DNA from: Pseudanabaena biceps
Lineage (GTDB): Bacteria; Cyanobacteriota; Cyanobacteriia; Pseudanabaenales; Pseudanabaenaceae
Assembly (NCBI GenBank): GCA_013361095.1
Contig: JAATWA010000006.1
Span: 23,100 to 87,099, forward strand
Direction of reading: 5' to 3'
DNA length: 64,000 bases
Numbering within the stretch: position 1 is the first letter of the stretch; each line of letters starts with the position of its first letter. The notes under the pieces are model-generated. The model saw only the letters and a list, made by a program, of their open reading frames with translations. It searched no databases and was not told where the DNA came from. Below are positions 8,880-17,356 of this stretch, piece after piece. The position numbers were made by a program, and so were the translations under genes.

Positions 8880-10454
8880 ATGAATATCGCTGAATCCTAT
8901 GACATAATTATTATTGGAACTGGTGCTGGCGGCGGCACACTTGCTCATCAGCTCGCTCCCACAGGCAAAAAGATTTTAGTATTAGAGCGTGGTGATTTTC
9001 TACCCAGAGAAAAGGCTAATTGGAGCGCTTTAGATGTGTATCAGAAAGAGAGATATCATACTGAAGAAAAGTGGTACGACCATGAAGAAAAGCCATTCCG
9101 ACCTCAGACAGGATATTGGGTAGGTGGAAATACTAAAGTATATGGTGCAGCCCTACTACGACTGAGAGAGCGTGACTTCAGCGAAGTCTATCACCAAGAT
9201 GGTATTTCTCCAGCTTGGCCCTTGACTTATCAAGACTTTTCTCCCTACTATCTCCAAGCAGAAAAACTTTATGACGTTCATGGTGAACGTGGTGCAGACC
9301 CGACCGAACCTCCCTGTAATGAACCCTATTTTTATCCTGCGGTAAGCCACGAGCCAGATATGCAGGTGATTGCTGATAATATTCGTGAGCTGGGTTATCA
9401 TCCTTTTAACTTGCCCTTAGGATTAAAGCTAAATGAAAAGGATCGAAACAATAGCCCTTGTATTCGCTGTGATACCTTCGATGGTTATCCATGTTTGTTA
9501 GGAGCTAAGGCTGATAGCGAGGTTAACGCAATTCGTCCTGCTCAAGAGCAGTATAAAAATGTTACGCTCCTGACTAATGCTAAAGTTTTACGTCTGATTA
9601 CTAACTTATCGGGTCGTGAAGTAACGGCAGTAGAAACAGAAATTGCGGGAGAGCAGTTTCTGTTTCAAAGCAATATTGTTATCGTTGCTTGCGGAGCGAT
9701 TAACTCTGCGGTATTGCTATTACGCTCTGCTAACGACCAGCATCCGCAGGGATTAGCTAATAGTTCGGGTCAAGTAGGTCGCAACTTGATGAAGCACATA
9801 GCCACAGCGCTAGTGGCTCTCCATGCTGAACCAAATCATGCTAATTTCCAAAAGACGATCGCCGTTAATGATTTTTACTGGGGTGATCAAGACTTTGATT
9901 ACCCAATGGGTATGGTGCAAAATACTGGTAATGTTTTGGCGGATATGCTTCCTGCGCAATCCCCTGCCTTGATGGCTCCATTCGTAAAGCTAATCCCTCA
10001 GTTTGAACGTCATTTAATTGCGGAGAGAGCCGTTGGCTGGTGGCTCCAAACCGAAGATTTACCTAGCCCTAACAATCAGGTGTCGGTAGGAGCAGATGGC
10101 AAGATTTATTTAAATTACACTCCAAATAATACCGAAGCTGCCGATCGCCTAACCTATCGTTGGATATCAGTACTGAAGGCGATCGCTAATGCAGCTAAAC
10201 ATGTTATTCCATTTAATCTCTATCCCCGTGTACAGATGCCTTTACAGTCTGTAGGACACCAGTGTGGTACTTGCAGATTTGGCATCGATCCTAAGACATC
10301 AGTGTTAGATATTAACTGCCGTACCCATGATATTAGTAATCTCTATGTTGTGGATGGTAGCTTCTTTCCTTCAATTTCGGCGGTCAACCCGACGCTGACA
10401 ATTATGGCAAACGCTTTACGAGTTGGCGATTATTTAGCCGAACAGATGAAGTAG
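8880..10454 (+). CDS. GMC family oxidoreductase
   Basis: A 524-residue FAD enzyme of the glucose-methanol-choline oxidoreductase family. The N-terminus carries the dinucleotide motif IIGTGAGGGTLAHQLA followed by the acidic strand end LVLERG. The second GMC signature region is around WVGGNTKVYGAALLRLRE, and the C-terminal catalytic part has HQCGTCRFG and the typical VVDGSFFPSISAVNPTLTI. Family members oxidise sugars, choline or alcohols, often passing electrons to quinones or c-type cytochromes. No signal peptide is evident. It is followed 129 bp later by the SDR gene; a sugar or polyol substrate fits the context but is inferred. Confidence 0.85.
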   Translation: MNIAESYDIIIIGTGAGGGTLAHQLAPTGKKILVLERGDFLPREKANWSALDVYQKERYHTEEKWYDHEEKPFRPQTGYWVGGNTKVYGAALLRLRERDFSEVYHQDGISPAWPLTYQDFSPYYLQAEKLYDVHGERGADPTEPPCNEPYFYPAVSHEPDMQVIADNIRELGYHPFNLPLGLKLNEKDRNNSPCIRCDTFDGYPCLLGAKADSEVNAIRPAQEQYKNVTLLTNAKVLRLITNLSGREVTAVETEIAGEQFLFQSNIVIVACGAINSAVLLLRSANDQHPQGLANSSGQVGRNLMKHIATALVALHAEPNHANFQKTIAVNDFYWGDQDFDYPMGMVQNTGNVLADMLPAQSPALMAPFVKLIPQFERHLIAERAVGWWLQTEDLPSPNNQVSVGADGKIYLNYTPNNTEAADRLTYRWISVLKAIANAAKHVIPFNLYPRVQMPLQSVGHQCGTCRFGIDPKTSVLDINCRTHDISNLYVVDGSFFPSISAVNPTLTIMANALRVGDYLAEQMK

Positions 10455-10583
10455 CAAAGTCTCCGATCAGCATACTCAAGTGAGATATTTTTCCAAAAGA
10501 TAAACGCGATCGTTATATTTACTTCATTGAGTATTTTTGATGTCCAATTAATCTATTAGCTAATTTATTATTACAGGAACGCT

Positions 10584-11396
10584 ATGAGCTATTCTCCCTA
10601 TCTTCTCAAAGGTCAAAAAGCCCTGATTACAGGTGCTAGTTCAGGTATTGGTGAAGCCGCCGCACGCCATTTAGCAAAAGCAGGAGCCTCGGTTGTCATC
10701 AATTATCACTCAGGAAAAGAAGCAGCCGAGAAAATTGTTGGCGAAATTCGTGCTGAAGGGGGAGAAGCGATTGCCATAGAAGCTAACGTCGCTAAAGAAG
10801 AAGAAGTTTTGAAAATGTTTACTGAGATGTATCGGCAGTTTGGCACAATTGATATTCTAGTGAACAACGCAGGATTACAAAAAGATGCCGCTTTTGTCGA
10901 TATGACTCTTGAGGAGTGGAATTTGGTAATTGGTGTGAATCTAACAGGACAATTCCTGTGCGCCCGCGAAGCTGCAAAAGAGTTTTTACGTCGGGGTGTA
11001 AAGCCAGATATATCTTGCTCTGCGGGCAAAATTATTTGTATGAGTTCAGTACACCAGATTATTCCTTGGGCAGGACATGTTAACTACGCTACCAGTAAAG
11101 GCGGCATTGACATGATGATGAAAAGTATTGCCCAAGAGCTTGCACCGCAAAAGATTCGCGTCAACAGCATTGCCCCAGGAGCAATCAAAACTCCAATTAA
11201 TAAAGATGCATGGAGTACACCTGAAGCTGAAGCAAAACTGCTTAAACTAATTCCATCAGGACGAGTAGGAGAACCCGATGATATTGGCAAAGCTGTAGTT
11301 TGGTTAGCCTCAGACGACTCTGACTACGTTAACGGAGAAACTTTGTTTGTGGATGGTGGCATGACTTTGTATCCTGGCTTTGCTACAGGCGGCTAA
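10584..11396 (+). CDS. SDR family oxidoreductase, glucose 1-dehydrogenase-like
   Basis: A 270-residue classical short-chain dehydrogenase. TGASSGIG (about residues 16-23) is the cofactor motif, NNAG (about 94-97) stabilises the fold, and the catalytic Ser-Tyr-Lys is in MSSVHQIIPWAGHVNYATSKGG (Y and K about 172 and 176). The overall sequence resembles bacterial glucose 1-dehydrogenases, which oxidise beta-D-glucose to glucono-1,5-lactone with NAD(P)+. Substrate is inferred from resemblance and from the nearby lactonase and glucoamylase. An RBS-like AGGAA precedes the ATG. A long perfect hairpin follows 42 bp after the stop. Confidence 0.82.
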   Translation: MSYSPYLLKGQKALITGASSGIGEAAARHLAKAGASVVINYHSGKEAAEKIVGEIRAEGGEAIAIEANVAKEEEVLKMFTEMYRQFGTIDILVNNAGLQKDAAFVDMTLEEWNLVIGVNLTGQFLCAREAAKEFLRRGVKPDISCSAGKIICMSSVHQIIPWAGHVNYATSKGGIDMMMKSIAQELAPQKIRVNSIAPGAIKTPINKDAWSTPEAEAKLLKLIPSGRVGEPDDIGKAVVWLASDDSDYVNGETLFVDGGMTLYPGFATGG

Positions 11397-11437
11397 TTCT
11401 TTTCTATAGCGGTAGCCAGTTATGTTAGGACAAACCC

Positions 11438-11490
11438 AAAACCCAAAAGAGAGTTGCGGCGCTCCGCGCCGCAACTCTCTTTTGGGTTTT
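11438..11490. repeat. Perfect 25-bp inverted repeat with 3-nt loop
   Basis: The arms 11438-11462 and 11466-11490 are perfectly complementary around a TCC loop. Each arm starts AAAACCC and ends in GCGC at the loop. It lies between the convergent SDR and ctaE genes and may end transcription from both sides, though there is no long T-run. Short TATAGC/GCTATA stretches lie outside the arms on both sides. Its layout (AAAACC outer end, GCGC inner end) matches the hairpin at 22605-22661, so it may belong to a dispersed palindromic repeat family. Confidence 0.8.
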
Positions 11491-11522
11491 ATGTCTTAAC
11501 TAAAATGGCTATAGCTATAAAA

Positions 11523-12194
11523 TTACCAAAGATAGAGCAGGGAAAATAATATCACCCAAATAACATCTACAAAGTGCCAAAACAGCGTGGTAGCGTTTAC
11601 GCCAAATCTACTGTTTTTGTAGTTGTCTGGAATAAAAGAGCGGATTAGCATAATGATTTGTAAAATCACACCACTCAGAATATGCAATCCGTGAAATCCA
11701 GTTAAGATGTAAAAAGTTGCTCCCATCACTCCAGAGCGTAAGCCAAAATTAAGATGGCTCCACTCGATCGCTTGACCAATGAGAAAGTAAGTTCCCATCA
11801 GAGATGTGATTAGCCAGAGCCATCGAAATTTATTGATTTGCTGACGACTGAGGGAGCGTTCTGCTAGTTGAATCACTCCACTACTCGCTAGCAATATCAC
11901 TGTGTTTATAATCACAAATGTCGATGCTTCTGGTTTGGTAACTCCTGTGGGAACCCAGTTGGGAGTATAAACTCTTAGGACAATATAAGCAAAGAAAAAA
12001 CTAATAAAAATAATGCTCTCTGAGAGCAAAAATATGGTGAAGCCAAACATGTCTTTACCATGATCATCAGTATGATCGCCGCCCCCACTAGGCAAAAAGC
12101 GTTGCATCCATCGCGGGAATCTCTGGCGCAAATGTTCAATGTCCACTGGGCTTTCATCATGGTGAATTACTTTTGGCTGAGGCGATCGCGTCAT
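11523..12194 (-). CDS. ctaE: Cytochrome c/quinol oxidase subunit III
   Basis: A 223-residue integral membrane protein with five hydrophobic segments, including the conserved FLLSESIIFISFFFAYIVLR near the start and TGFHGLHILSGVILQ and TLFWHFVDVIWVILFSLLYLW at the end. These are the standard landmarks of haem-copper oxidase subunit III. It is the last gene of the ctaC-ctaD-ctaE run, 51 bp after ctaD. The partner subunit II lacks the CuA site, so this is the subunit III of an alternative respiratory terminal oxidase (ARTO), called ctaEII in other cyanobacteria. Confidence 0.88.
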   Translation of the reverse strand: MTRSPQPKVIHHDESPVDIEHLRQRFPRWMQRFLPSGGGDHTDDHGKDMFGFTIFLLSESIIFISFFFAYIVLRVYTPNWVPTGVTKPEASTFVIINTVILLASSGVIQLAERSLSRQQINKFRWLWLITSLMGTYFLIGQAIEWSHLNFGLRSGVMGATFYILTGFHGLHILSGVILQIIMLIRSFIPDNYKNSRFGVNATTLFWHFVDVIWVILFSLLYLW

Positions 12195-12245
12195 GGCTTA
12201 ACCCTTATAAAAGAACCTGTGAAAAAACTTATGAATATAGCCAGA

Positions 12246-13913
12246 TTAGTCTGAGGTGTTTACAGAAGGATCACTCTCCCCATAAGCTCTTGGCTCACCA
12301 TAATCATAGGGTGGGAAAGTAACGTAAGGCACTTCCGCAAAGTTTTCTTTTGGTGGAGGTGAAGAGGTTGTCCATTCTAGTCCAGTCGCTCGCCAAGGAT
12401 TGTTGTTGGTTTGGCGTCCTTGCAGCCATGAGGCAACTATATTGGCAATAAACGGTAATGTCGAAGCTCCTAACAAGAAGGCTCCCAAGCTGGAGAGGAC
12501 ATTCCCTCCTTGGTAAATCGGCTCATAGGAAGCAACCCGCCGTAACATACCCTGCAAACCTAAAGAATGCATCGGAAAAAAGGTAAGATTCGCTCCCAAA
12601 AATGTCAGCCAGAAATGCAGCTTACCCCAGCCTTCCGCATACATCCTGCCCGTGATTTTGGGAAACCAAAAGTAAATGGCAGCGTAAATTGCCATAGTAA
12701 TTGTATTGAATACAATGTAGTGAAAATGCCCTACGACAAAGTAAGTATTATTGACGTGCAAATCGAAGGAATTCGAGGCTAGCATTACACCAGTAATCCC
12801 ACCAAAAATAAACATGCTTACTCCTCCCAGAGCAAATAACATGGGAGTATCTAGATGCAGCTTACCTCGCCAGATTGTAGCAATCCAGCCAAACGTTTTC
12901 ACTCCTGTGGGCACGGCTGCTAATCCTGAAGTGATCGCAAACGTCATCCGCATCCAGCCGGGGGTAGCACTAGCAAACATATGATGTACCCAAACAAAGA
13001 TGCTGATTAAAGAAATCCCCAATGAAGCCAGAGCTAGGGAACGATAGCCAAATAATGGATTACGAGAGAACGCAGGTAAGATCTCGGCAAAGATTCCAAA
13101 TGCAGGTAGCGCCATTACATAGACTGCTGGATGGGAATAAAACCAAAATAGATGTTGATAGATAATTGGATCACCGTTTTGAAAAGAGTTGAAGATATTT
13201 GTGCCAAAAGAAAGATCAAACAGCAGTAAAATTAAGGCTCCTGTCAGTGATGGTAAACAAAAGAGTTGTAAAATTTGGGCGCTAAGCACAGACCAAACAA
13301 ATATAGGCATCCGAAAGAAAGTCATGCCGGGAGCGCGCATCCAGACAATAGTGGCAATAAAGTTAACACTTCCCATAATTGAAGAAATGCCCAGAAAAAT
13401 TAAGCTGACAATCCAGAATAATTGACCATTGAGCCATTGCCCAGGCGCAGTTTGTAAGCTTACAGGTGGATAAGACCACCAACCTGATTGAGCGGGCCCG
13501 TTCGGCAACAGAAAACTTGACATTAGCAACATTCCCGCTGGTGAAATAATCCAAAAGGCGATCGCATTCAATCGCGGAAATGCCATATCTTTTGCCCCAA
13601 TCATCAGGGGAATCAAGTAATTGGCTAACCCCGCATTAAACGGAATAATCCACAGGAAAATCATCACCGTACCATGCAACGTAAACAAGGCGTTGTAAAG
13701 CGGGCGATCAAATAAATTAGATGTCGGAGTCAATAGTTCCGCACGAACCAGAATAGCGAATAATCCACCGACTAAAAAGAAAAAGAAACTCATCACCATG
13801 TACTGGATGCCGATCACCTTGTGATCGGTGCTAAAGCGAAAATATTGTCGCCAATTGGTGTCTGTGCTAGCTTCAGGTTCAGGTTCAGATAAGTTAATCA
13901 GTGGTCGAGTCAT
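12246..13913 (-). CDS. ctaD: Haem-copper oxidase subunit I
   Basis: A 555-residue protein with the twelve hydrophobic segments of oxidase subunit I. The low-spin haem histidine is in LHGTVMIFLW. The CuB histidine and cross-linked tyrosine are in FYSHPAVY (about residues 259-266), the HH pair in VWVHHMFA, and the last haem ligands in VVGHFHYIVF. YSHPAVY in place of GHPEVY means the D-channel glutamate is absent, the arrangement of the A2 subfamily. It reduces O2 to water and pumps protons. Its start codon overlaps the end of ctaC by 4 bp, so translation is probably coupled. Confidence 0.92.
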   Translation of the reverse strand: MTRPLINLSEPEPEASTDTNWRQYFRFSTDHKVIGIQYMVMSFFFFLVGGLFAILVRAELLTPTSNLFDRPLYNALFTLHGTVMIFLWIIPFNAGLANYLIPLMIGAKDMAFPRLNAIAFWIISPAGMLLMSSFLLPNGPAQSGWWSYPPVSLQTAPGQWLNGQLFWIVSLIFLGISSIMGSVNFIATIVWMRAPGMTFFRMPIFVWSVLSAQILQLFCLPSLTGALILLLFDLSFGTNIFNSFQNGDPIIYQHLFWFYSHPAVYVMALPAFGIFAEILPAFSRNPLFGYRSLALASLGISLISIFVWVHHMFASATPGWMRMTFAITSGLAAVPTGVKTFGWIATIWRGKLHLDTPMLFALGGVSMFIFGGITGVMLASNSFDLHVNNTYFVVGHFHYIVFNTITMAIYAAIYFWFPKITGRMYAEGWGKLHFWLTFLGANLTFFPMHSLGLQGMLRRVASYEPIYQGGNVLSSLGAFLLGASTLPFIANIVASWLQGRQTNNNPWRATGLEWTTSSPPPKENFAEVPYVTFPPYDYGEPRAYGESDPSVNTSD

Positions 13914-14812
13914 GAATTACCTTTGGGGGAGTGAGTGCGATCGGTAATCGGTGATTTAGTGGAACTACCTGTATACCACCAACCACTATTGATTAATGGT
14001 TCCATCGCCAGAGAAGAGTTAGTCGCAACTTCGGGTTGATTAATAGCTGCTAGGAGCCATTTTTCATAGTCTTCACGAGATTCGATATAGACATCTGCCA
14101 CCATTAAGGCGAAATCAGCACCGCTAAATTGCGAATCTTTCAAGCGATATTGACCCTTCCGATTGGGCGTAATCACCAGATCAATTTTACGATTGGGAAC
14201 GATATCCTGCTTGATCCGAAACTCAGGCACATAAAATCCATGAATAACGTCCTCAGAACGTAGATTTAGCTGAGTAGTCTGATTTACAGGTAAGTGTAAT
14301 TCCTGACTAGTGACATTATTAGGATATCGAAATGACCACATCCATTGCTTGGCAGTCACTTCAACTTTTTGGTCGATAGGTTTTGGGATATTATTACGTT
14401 CTGTTGCATTTGCAGGCTCTTCTAAAGAAAACTGGGCAATCTGTTTTAGACCCAAAATATTCAATTGATTATAGATATCGATATTCTGTACCGATATCCA
14501 TAACACAAGCAGAGTAGGCACTACCATCCAAGCTATCTCGATCTGGAGATTACCTCTCATCGGATGCCCCACACTAAAATCTTTGGGCTTGGCCCGAAAG
14601 AAAATTACTGAGTAGATAATGACGCTCAGGAGTCCTAAAAAGATGAAAGCGCCTACTGAAGTTAGAAAGCTAAACAAAGCATCAACACGTTGTGCTTCTT
14701 CCGTAGCTTGAACGGGCATCCAAGAGTAGGTTTGTTGACCTAGCCAATTACTAGCAACAATATTCACCGCAATCAGTATTGCCACCAAAAAATATTCAAA
14801 CAGCGTTAGCAT
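13910..14812 (-). CDS. ctaC: Oxidase subunit II without CuA ligands (ARTO type)
   Basis: A 300-residue protein with two N-terminal membrane helices (about 5-25 and 45-72) and a periplasmic cupredoxin domain. The first CuA histidine is kept in DVIHGFYVP, but the second ligand loop reads KDSQFSGADFALM. Aligned with the usual C-x-E-x-C-G-x-x-H-x-x-M, the two cysteines are Asp226 and Ser230, the glutamate is Gln228 and the second histidine is Phe234; Met237 remains. Copper cannot be bound as in cytochrome c oxidases. Cyanobacterial ARTO subunit II is known to lack CuA and is thought to take electrons from quinol. First gene of the ctaC-D-E operon. Confidence 0.9.
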   Translation of the reverse strand: MLTLFEYFLVAILIAVNIVASNWLGQQTYSWMPVQATEEAQRVDALFSFLTSVGAFIFLGLLSVIIYSVIFFRAKPKDFSVGHPMRGNLQIEIAWMVVPTLLVLWISVQNIDIYNQLNILGLKQIAQFSLEEPANATERNNIPKPIDQKVEVTAKQWMWSFRYPNNVTSQELHLPVNQTTQLNLRSEDVIHGFYVPEFRIKQDIVPNRKIDLVITPNRKGQYRLKDSQFSGADFALMVADVYIESREDYEKWLLAAINQPEVATNSSLAMEPLINSGWWYTGSSTKSPITDRTHSPKGNS

Positions 14813-14870
14813 AGGGATGGTGATGCCTAGAATATAAGGTGATTTAGTGTCGATTATTTTACTACGCCAG

Positions 14871-15038
14871 AAAGCATCTCAAGTCGCTCCAGAGCTAATC
14901 TCATAGTTCCACGGGCTTCCGATCAGAAATTGTCGCAGGTTCACTTTCTAAATAGATTTTTGCAAGAGTTTCAAGTTTGGATACTTGGGATAGTAACATA
15001 TGCTCAATTTCGTTCCTTAAGATGTTTATGCTTGTCAT
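14871..15038 (-). pseudogene. Relic of the 161-residue hypothetical gene found at 19463
   Basis: Reading leftwards from an ATG at 15038 gives an N-terminus closely similar to the protein at 19463-19948: KLETLAKIYLESEPATIS here against KVETLAKLYLEGDPAEVS there. In-frame stops follow within the aligned part (reading ...VEL-stop-D-stop-LWSDL), and the rest of the gene is missing. It is therefore a decayed copy. The IS1 element starts about 150 bp further right, and the ctaC gene begins just to the left. Together with 17237-17486 this makes three members of the family within 5 kb. Confidence 0.7.
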
Positions 15039-15186
15039 GAAAATATTGGCTGAAGCGGAAAATATAGCAGACTTGTACCATTGCTTTGTTGAATGCGATA
15101 TTTCTTCATTAGACTCCCCAGAAAGACGGTGGTGATCATCCTGTTTACATCTTCATAGATGGATCTAGGTATAGATTTGTGACCTT

Positions 15187-15963
15187 GGTAGTCCGCGAGA
15201 TGTAAGGATAAAATCATAAAAGAACTCTAAGACACTTAATTACCAATGCCAAATTGTCCAAACTGTAACTCAAAAGATGTGGTCAAAAATGGTTTTATTC
15301 ATAACGGGAATCAAAATCATAAATGTAAAGCCTGTGGTCGCCAGTTTGTTGAAGCACCACGGCAAAAACTAATCTCTGAAGAAACCAAAGCCTTGATTGA
15401 CAAACTCTTACTTGAGAAGATTCCTCTTGCAGGTATTGCCAGAGTTTGTGACGTTTCTGAAACTTGGTTGCAGAATTATGTCAATCGTAAATACGAGGCG
15501 ATTCCTCAACAAGTAAATGTATCCGCTAAAAAAAAAGGAAGACTAACGATTCAGTGTGATGAAATGTGGTCTTTTGTTGGCAATAAAGGCAATAAACAGT
15601 GGATTTGGCTTGCCATTGATGTTGATACTCGCGAAATTGTTGGCGTTCATATCGGCGATCGCTCCGCACAAGGAGCGCAAAAGCTTTGGAATTCTTTGCC
15701 CAGTGTTTATCGTCAGTGTGCTGTTGCTTATACAGATTTTTGGAATGCATATTCTGTTGTGTTCCCAGACATGCGGCATATCGCGGTTGGAAAGGAAACA
15801 GGGAAAACCAATTATATTGAACGTTTTAACTGTACGATGCGACAACGAATCTCTCGACTAGTTCGTAAAACTCTCTCTTTCTCTAAAAAAATAGAAAATC
15901 ATATTGGTGCTATCTGGTTTTTTATTCACCACTACAACTCATCCTTACTTGTTTAGGACTACC
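15187..15963 (+). mobile_element. IS1 family element, copy A (777 bp)
   Basis: A complete insertion sequence bounded by GGTAGTCC and GGACTACC. The terminal inverted repeats are 22 bp with five mismatches: the outer 8 bp and inner TAAGGA match. It is flanked by a perfect 8-bp target duplication, GTGACCTT, at 15179-15186 and 15964-15971. Copies at 44840-45616 and 61369-62145 have the same length and encode an identical protein, so transposition was recent. Confidence 0.95.
15246..15956 (+). CDS. IS1 family transposase
   Basis: A 236-residue single-frame transposase. A zinc ribbon occupies residues 4-35 (CPNC ... CKACGRQF), followed by a helix-turn-helix region around LAGIARVCDVSETWLQ. The catalytic acids are visible in QCDEMWSFVG, AYTDFWNAY and NYIERFN, the IS1 DDE arrangement. 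The stop codon lies inside the right terminal repeat. All three copies in the window are intact, so each could be active. Many bacterial IS1 elements need a programmed frameshift; here one uninterrupted frame encodes the whole enzyme. Confidence 0.93.
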   Translation: MPNCPNCNSKDVVKNGFIHNGNQNHKCKACGRQFVEAPRQKLISEETKALIDKLLLEKIPLAGIARVCDVSETWLQNYVNRKYEAIPQQVNVSAKKKGRLTIQCDEMWSFVGNKGNKQWIWLAIDVDTREIVGVHIGDRSAQGAQKLWNSLPSVYRQCAVAYTDFWNAYSVVFPDMRHIAVGKETGKTNYIERFNCTMRQRISRLVRKTLSFSKKIENHIGAIWFFIHHYNSSLLV

Positions 15964-16009
15964 GTGACCTTATGTCCCTTAAATGAAGGAATCGTTGTCG
16001 TACCCCTAC

Positions 16010-16702
16010 TTAATCGAATTTCACGATCATCTTGCCGATATTTTTGCCTTCAAATAGACCGATGAATGCGCCCACAGCTTTATCGAGGCCTGTCACCACT
16101 GTTTCCTTATTCTTCAGTTTTCCAGTGCGGAAATAGCCACCCACTTCCTGTTCAAATTCGCCTTGATGACTTAGCCAATCGCCGACGATTAGCCCTTTCA
16201 TCGTCAACCGTTTAGTCGTCATGTTGAAAAGATTAGGAGGACCAAGTTGGGGTGTTTCCGCGTTATAACCAGAGATGCCGCCACAAGCGATAATCCGTCC
16301 ATGCAACCGTAAAGCTGAGAGTGAAGCTTCGAGCATTTCACCACCAACATTATCGAAATATACATCAATCCCATTCGGTGCTGCTAGATTCAGTTGTTCG
16401 ATGACAGGGATGACAGGACTGGATTTGTAATCGAAGGCAATATCAAAGCCGCATTCTTCCTGTAGAAACTTGACCTTCTCTAATGAACCTGCCGATCCGA
16501 TGACCTCGCATCCCCGCAATTTCGCTAATTGCCCAGCTACACTTCCCACCGCGCCAGCGGCTCCCGAAATAAAAATGACATCGCCAGCTTTGACATTTGC
16601 GAATCGTTTGTTACAGATTGGATTGCTCTTATCCATCGCCAGCAGCCCTTTGTGGTCAGCAACCAGCATCCTTGCAGTGTCTATAAGGTCTTGTGCATTC
16701 AT
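16010..16702 (-). CDS. Chimera: start of class I aldolase fused to an MDR oxidoreductase
   Basis: A 230-residue frame made of two unrelated parts. Residues 1-35 (MNAQDLIDTARMLVADHKGL through NKRFA) match the start of class I fructose-bisphosphate aldolase, including LLAMD-S and CNKRF. From residue 36 it is the second half of a zinc-independent medium-chain dehydrogenase/reductase: AGDVIFISGAAGAVGS is the NADP-binding turn and the frame runs to the normal C-terminus (GKNIGKMIVKFD). The first ~140 residues of the reductase and all of the aldolase barrel are missing. The junction is in frame and the aldolase RBS (AGGAG) is retained. Probably non-functional, but translatable. Confidence 0.75.
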   Translation of the reverse strand: MNAQDLIDTARMLVADHKGLLAMDKSNPICNKRFANVKAGDVIFISGAAGAVGSVAGQLAKLRGCEVIGSAGSLEKVKFLQEECGFDIAFDYKSSPVIPVIEQLNLAAPNGIDVYFDNVGGEMLEASLSALRLHGRIIACGGISGYNAETPQLGPPNLFNMTTKRLTMKGLIVGDWLSHQGEFEQEVGGYFRTGKLKNKETVVTGLDKAVGAFIGLFEGKNIGKMIVKFD

Positions 16703-16823
16703 CTCTAAACTCCTAGGAAAATTTATTGACTATTAATTAAGCTAGACAGAGCCATTGGCGCGTAAATTTTTTGCTCAAGCTTGTCTCAGTTGTCCTGCAT
16801 GAGCTTGAGTAAATACGTCTAAG

Positions 16824-17174
16824 TCAACGTTTGGAGTTGGAAACCTGTTCAGAAAGAGTCAATAAAAAGGCAAGATTAGTTGCTGCTTTAATTGCATGGC
16901 GTGCATTAGCGGGTATAAAAGCAAAAACTCCAAATTCTAGAACAATCTCCTGATCTTCCAGCGTCAGCACGCCTTGTCCTTCAATCACGTTCACAGTCGC
17001 ATTGCGAGGATTGGTATGTTCTGCAAGGGTCGATTCTGCCGCTAGAGACATCAGCATATAGCGACAGTTTCCATCTTCTAACAGAACCTTATTTTTAGCT
17101 CCATGTTGGGGATACTCAATGATGTCCGCCCAACGAATTTTAGTTGTATTCAATGATAATACGGTGGTAGTCAT
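16824..17174 (-). CDS. Small cupin-domain protein
   Basis: A 116-residue single-domain cupin. LAEHTNPRNATVNVIEGQGVLTLE corresponds to cupin motif 1, and FGVFAFIPANARHAIKA to motif 2, with the histidine of motif 2 kept. Such proteins often bind a metal and a small ligand; no reaction can be assigned. AGGAA lies 7 bp upstream of the ATG. It is between the chimeric oxidoreductase and the decayed copy of the 161-residue gene, in a rearranged stretch. Confidence 0.7.
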   Translation of the reverse strand: MTTTVLSLNTTKIRWADIIEYPQHGAKNKVLLEDGNCRYMLMSLAAESTLAEHTNPRNATVNVIEGQGVLTLEDQEIVLEFGVFAFIPANARHAIKAATNLAFLLTLSEQVSNSKR

Positions 17175-17236
17175 GGGATTATTCCTTTATTGTAGAGAGA
17201 TTAATGTGAACGATAAGGATACTTGGGGATTGAGTA

Positions 17237-17356
17237 TCTGTATTGAATTAGGGAAAGACAATTTTGGAGATCGGTGGATGACCCAGAAAAAGATAAGCAG
17301 CCGATCGCAGCACATTTTCTGAGTAGAGGATTTTTTGAACTTCTAGACTGCGCGCA
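17237..17356. repeat. 120-bp direct repeat, left copy
   Basis: Matches 19452-19571 over 120 bp with two mismatches. It consists of the 3' end of the 161-residue hypothetical gene plus about 10 bp beyond its stop codon. The two copies flank the molybdoenzyme gene in direct orientation, so recombination between them would delete about 2.2 kb. Confidence 0.85.

Noticed and set aside
15035..15217. 60-codon minus-strand frame left of IS1 copy A
   Set aside because: It spans the IS border and has no recognisable feature.
15526..15861. Overlapping frames opposite or within the IS1 transposase that recur unchanged at 44942-45277 and 61708-62043
   Set aside because: They recur only because the IS copies are identical. 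They have no RBS or recognisable domains.
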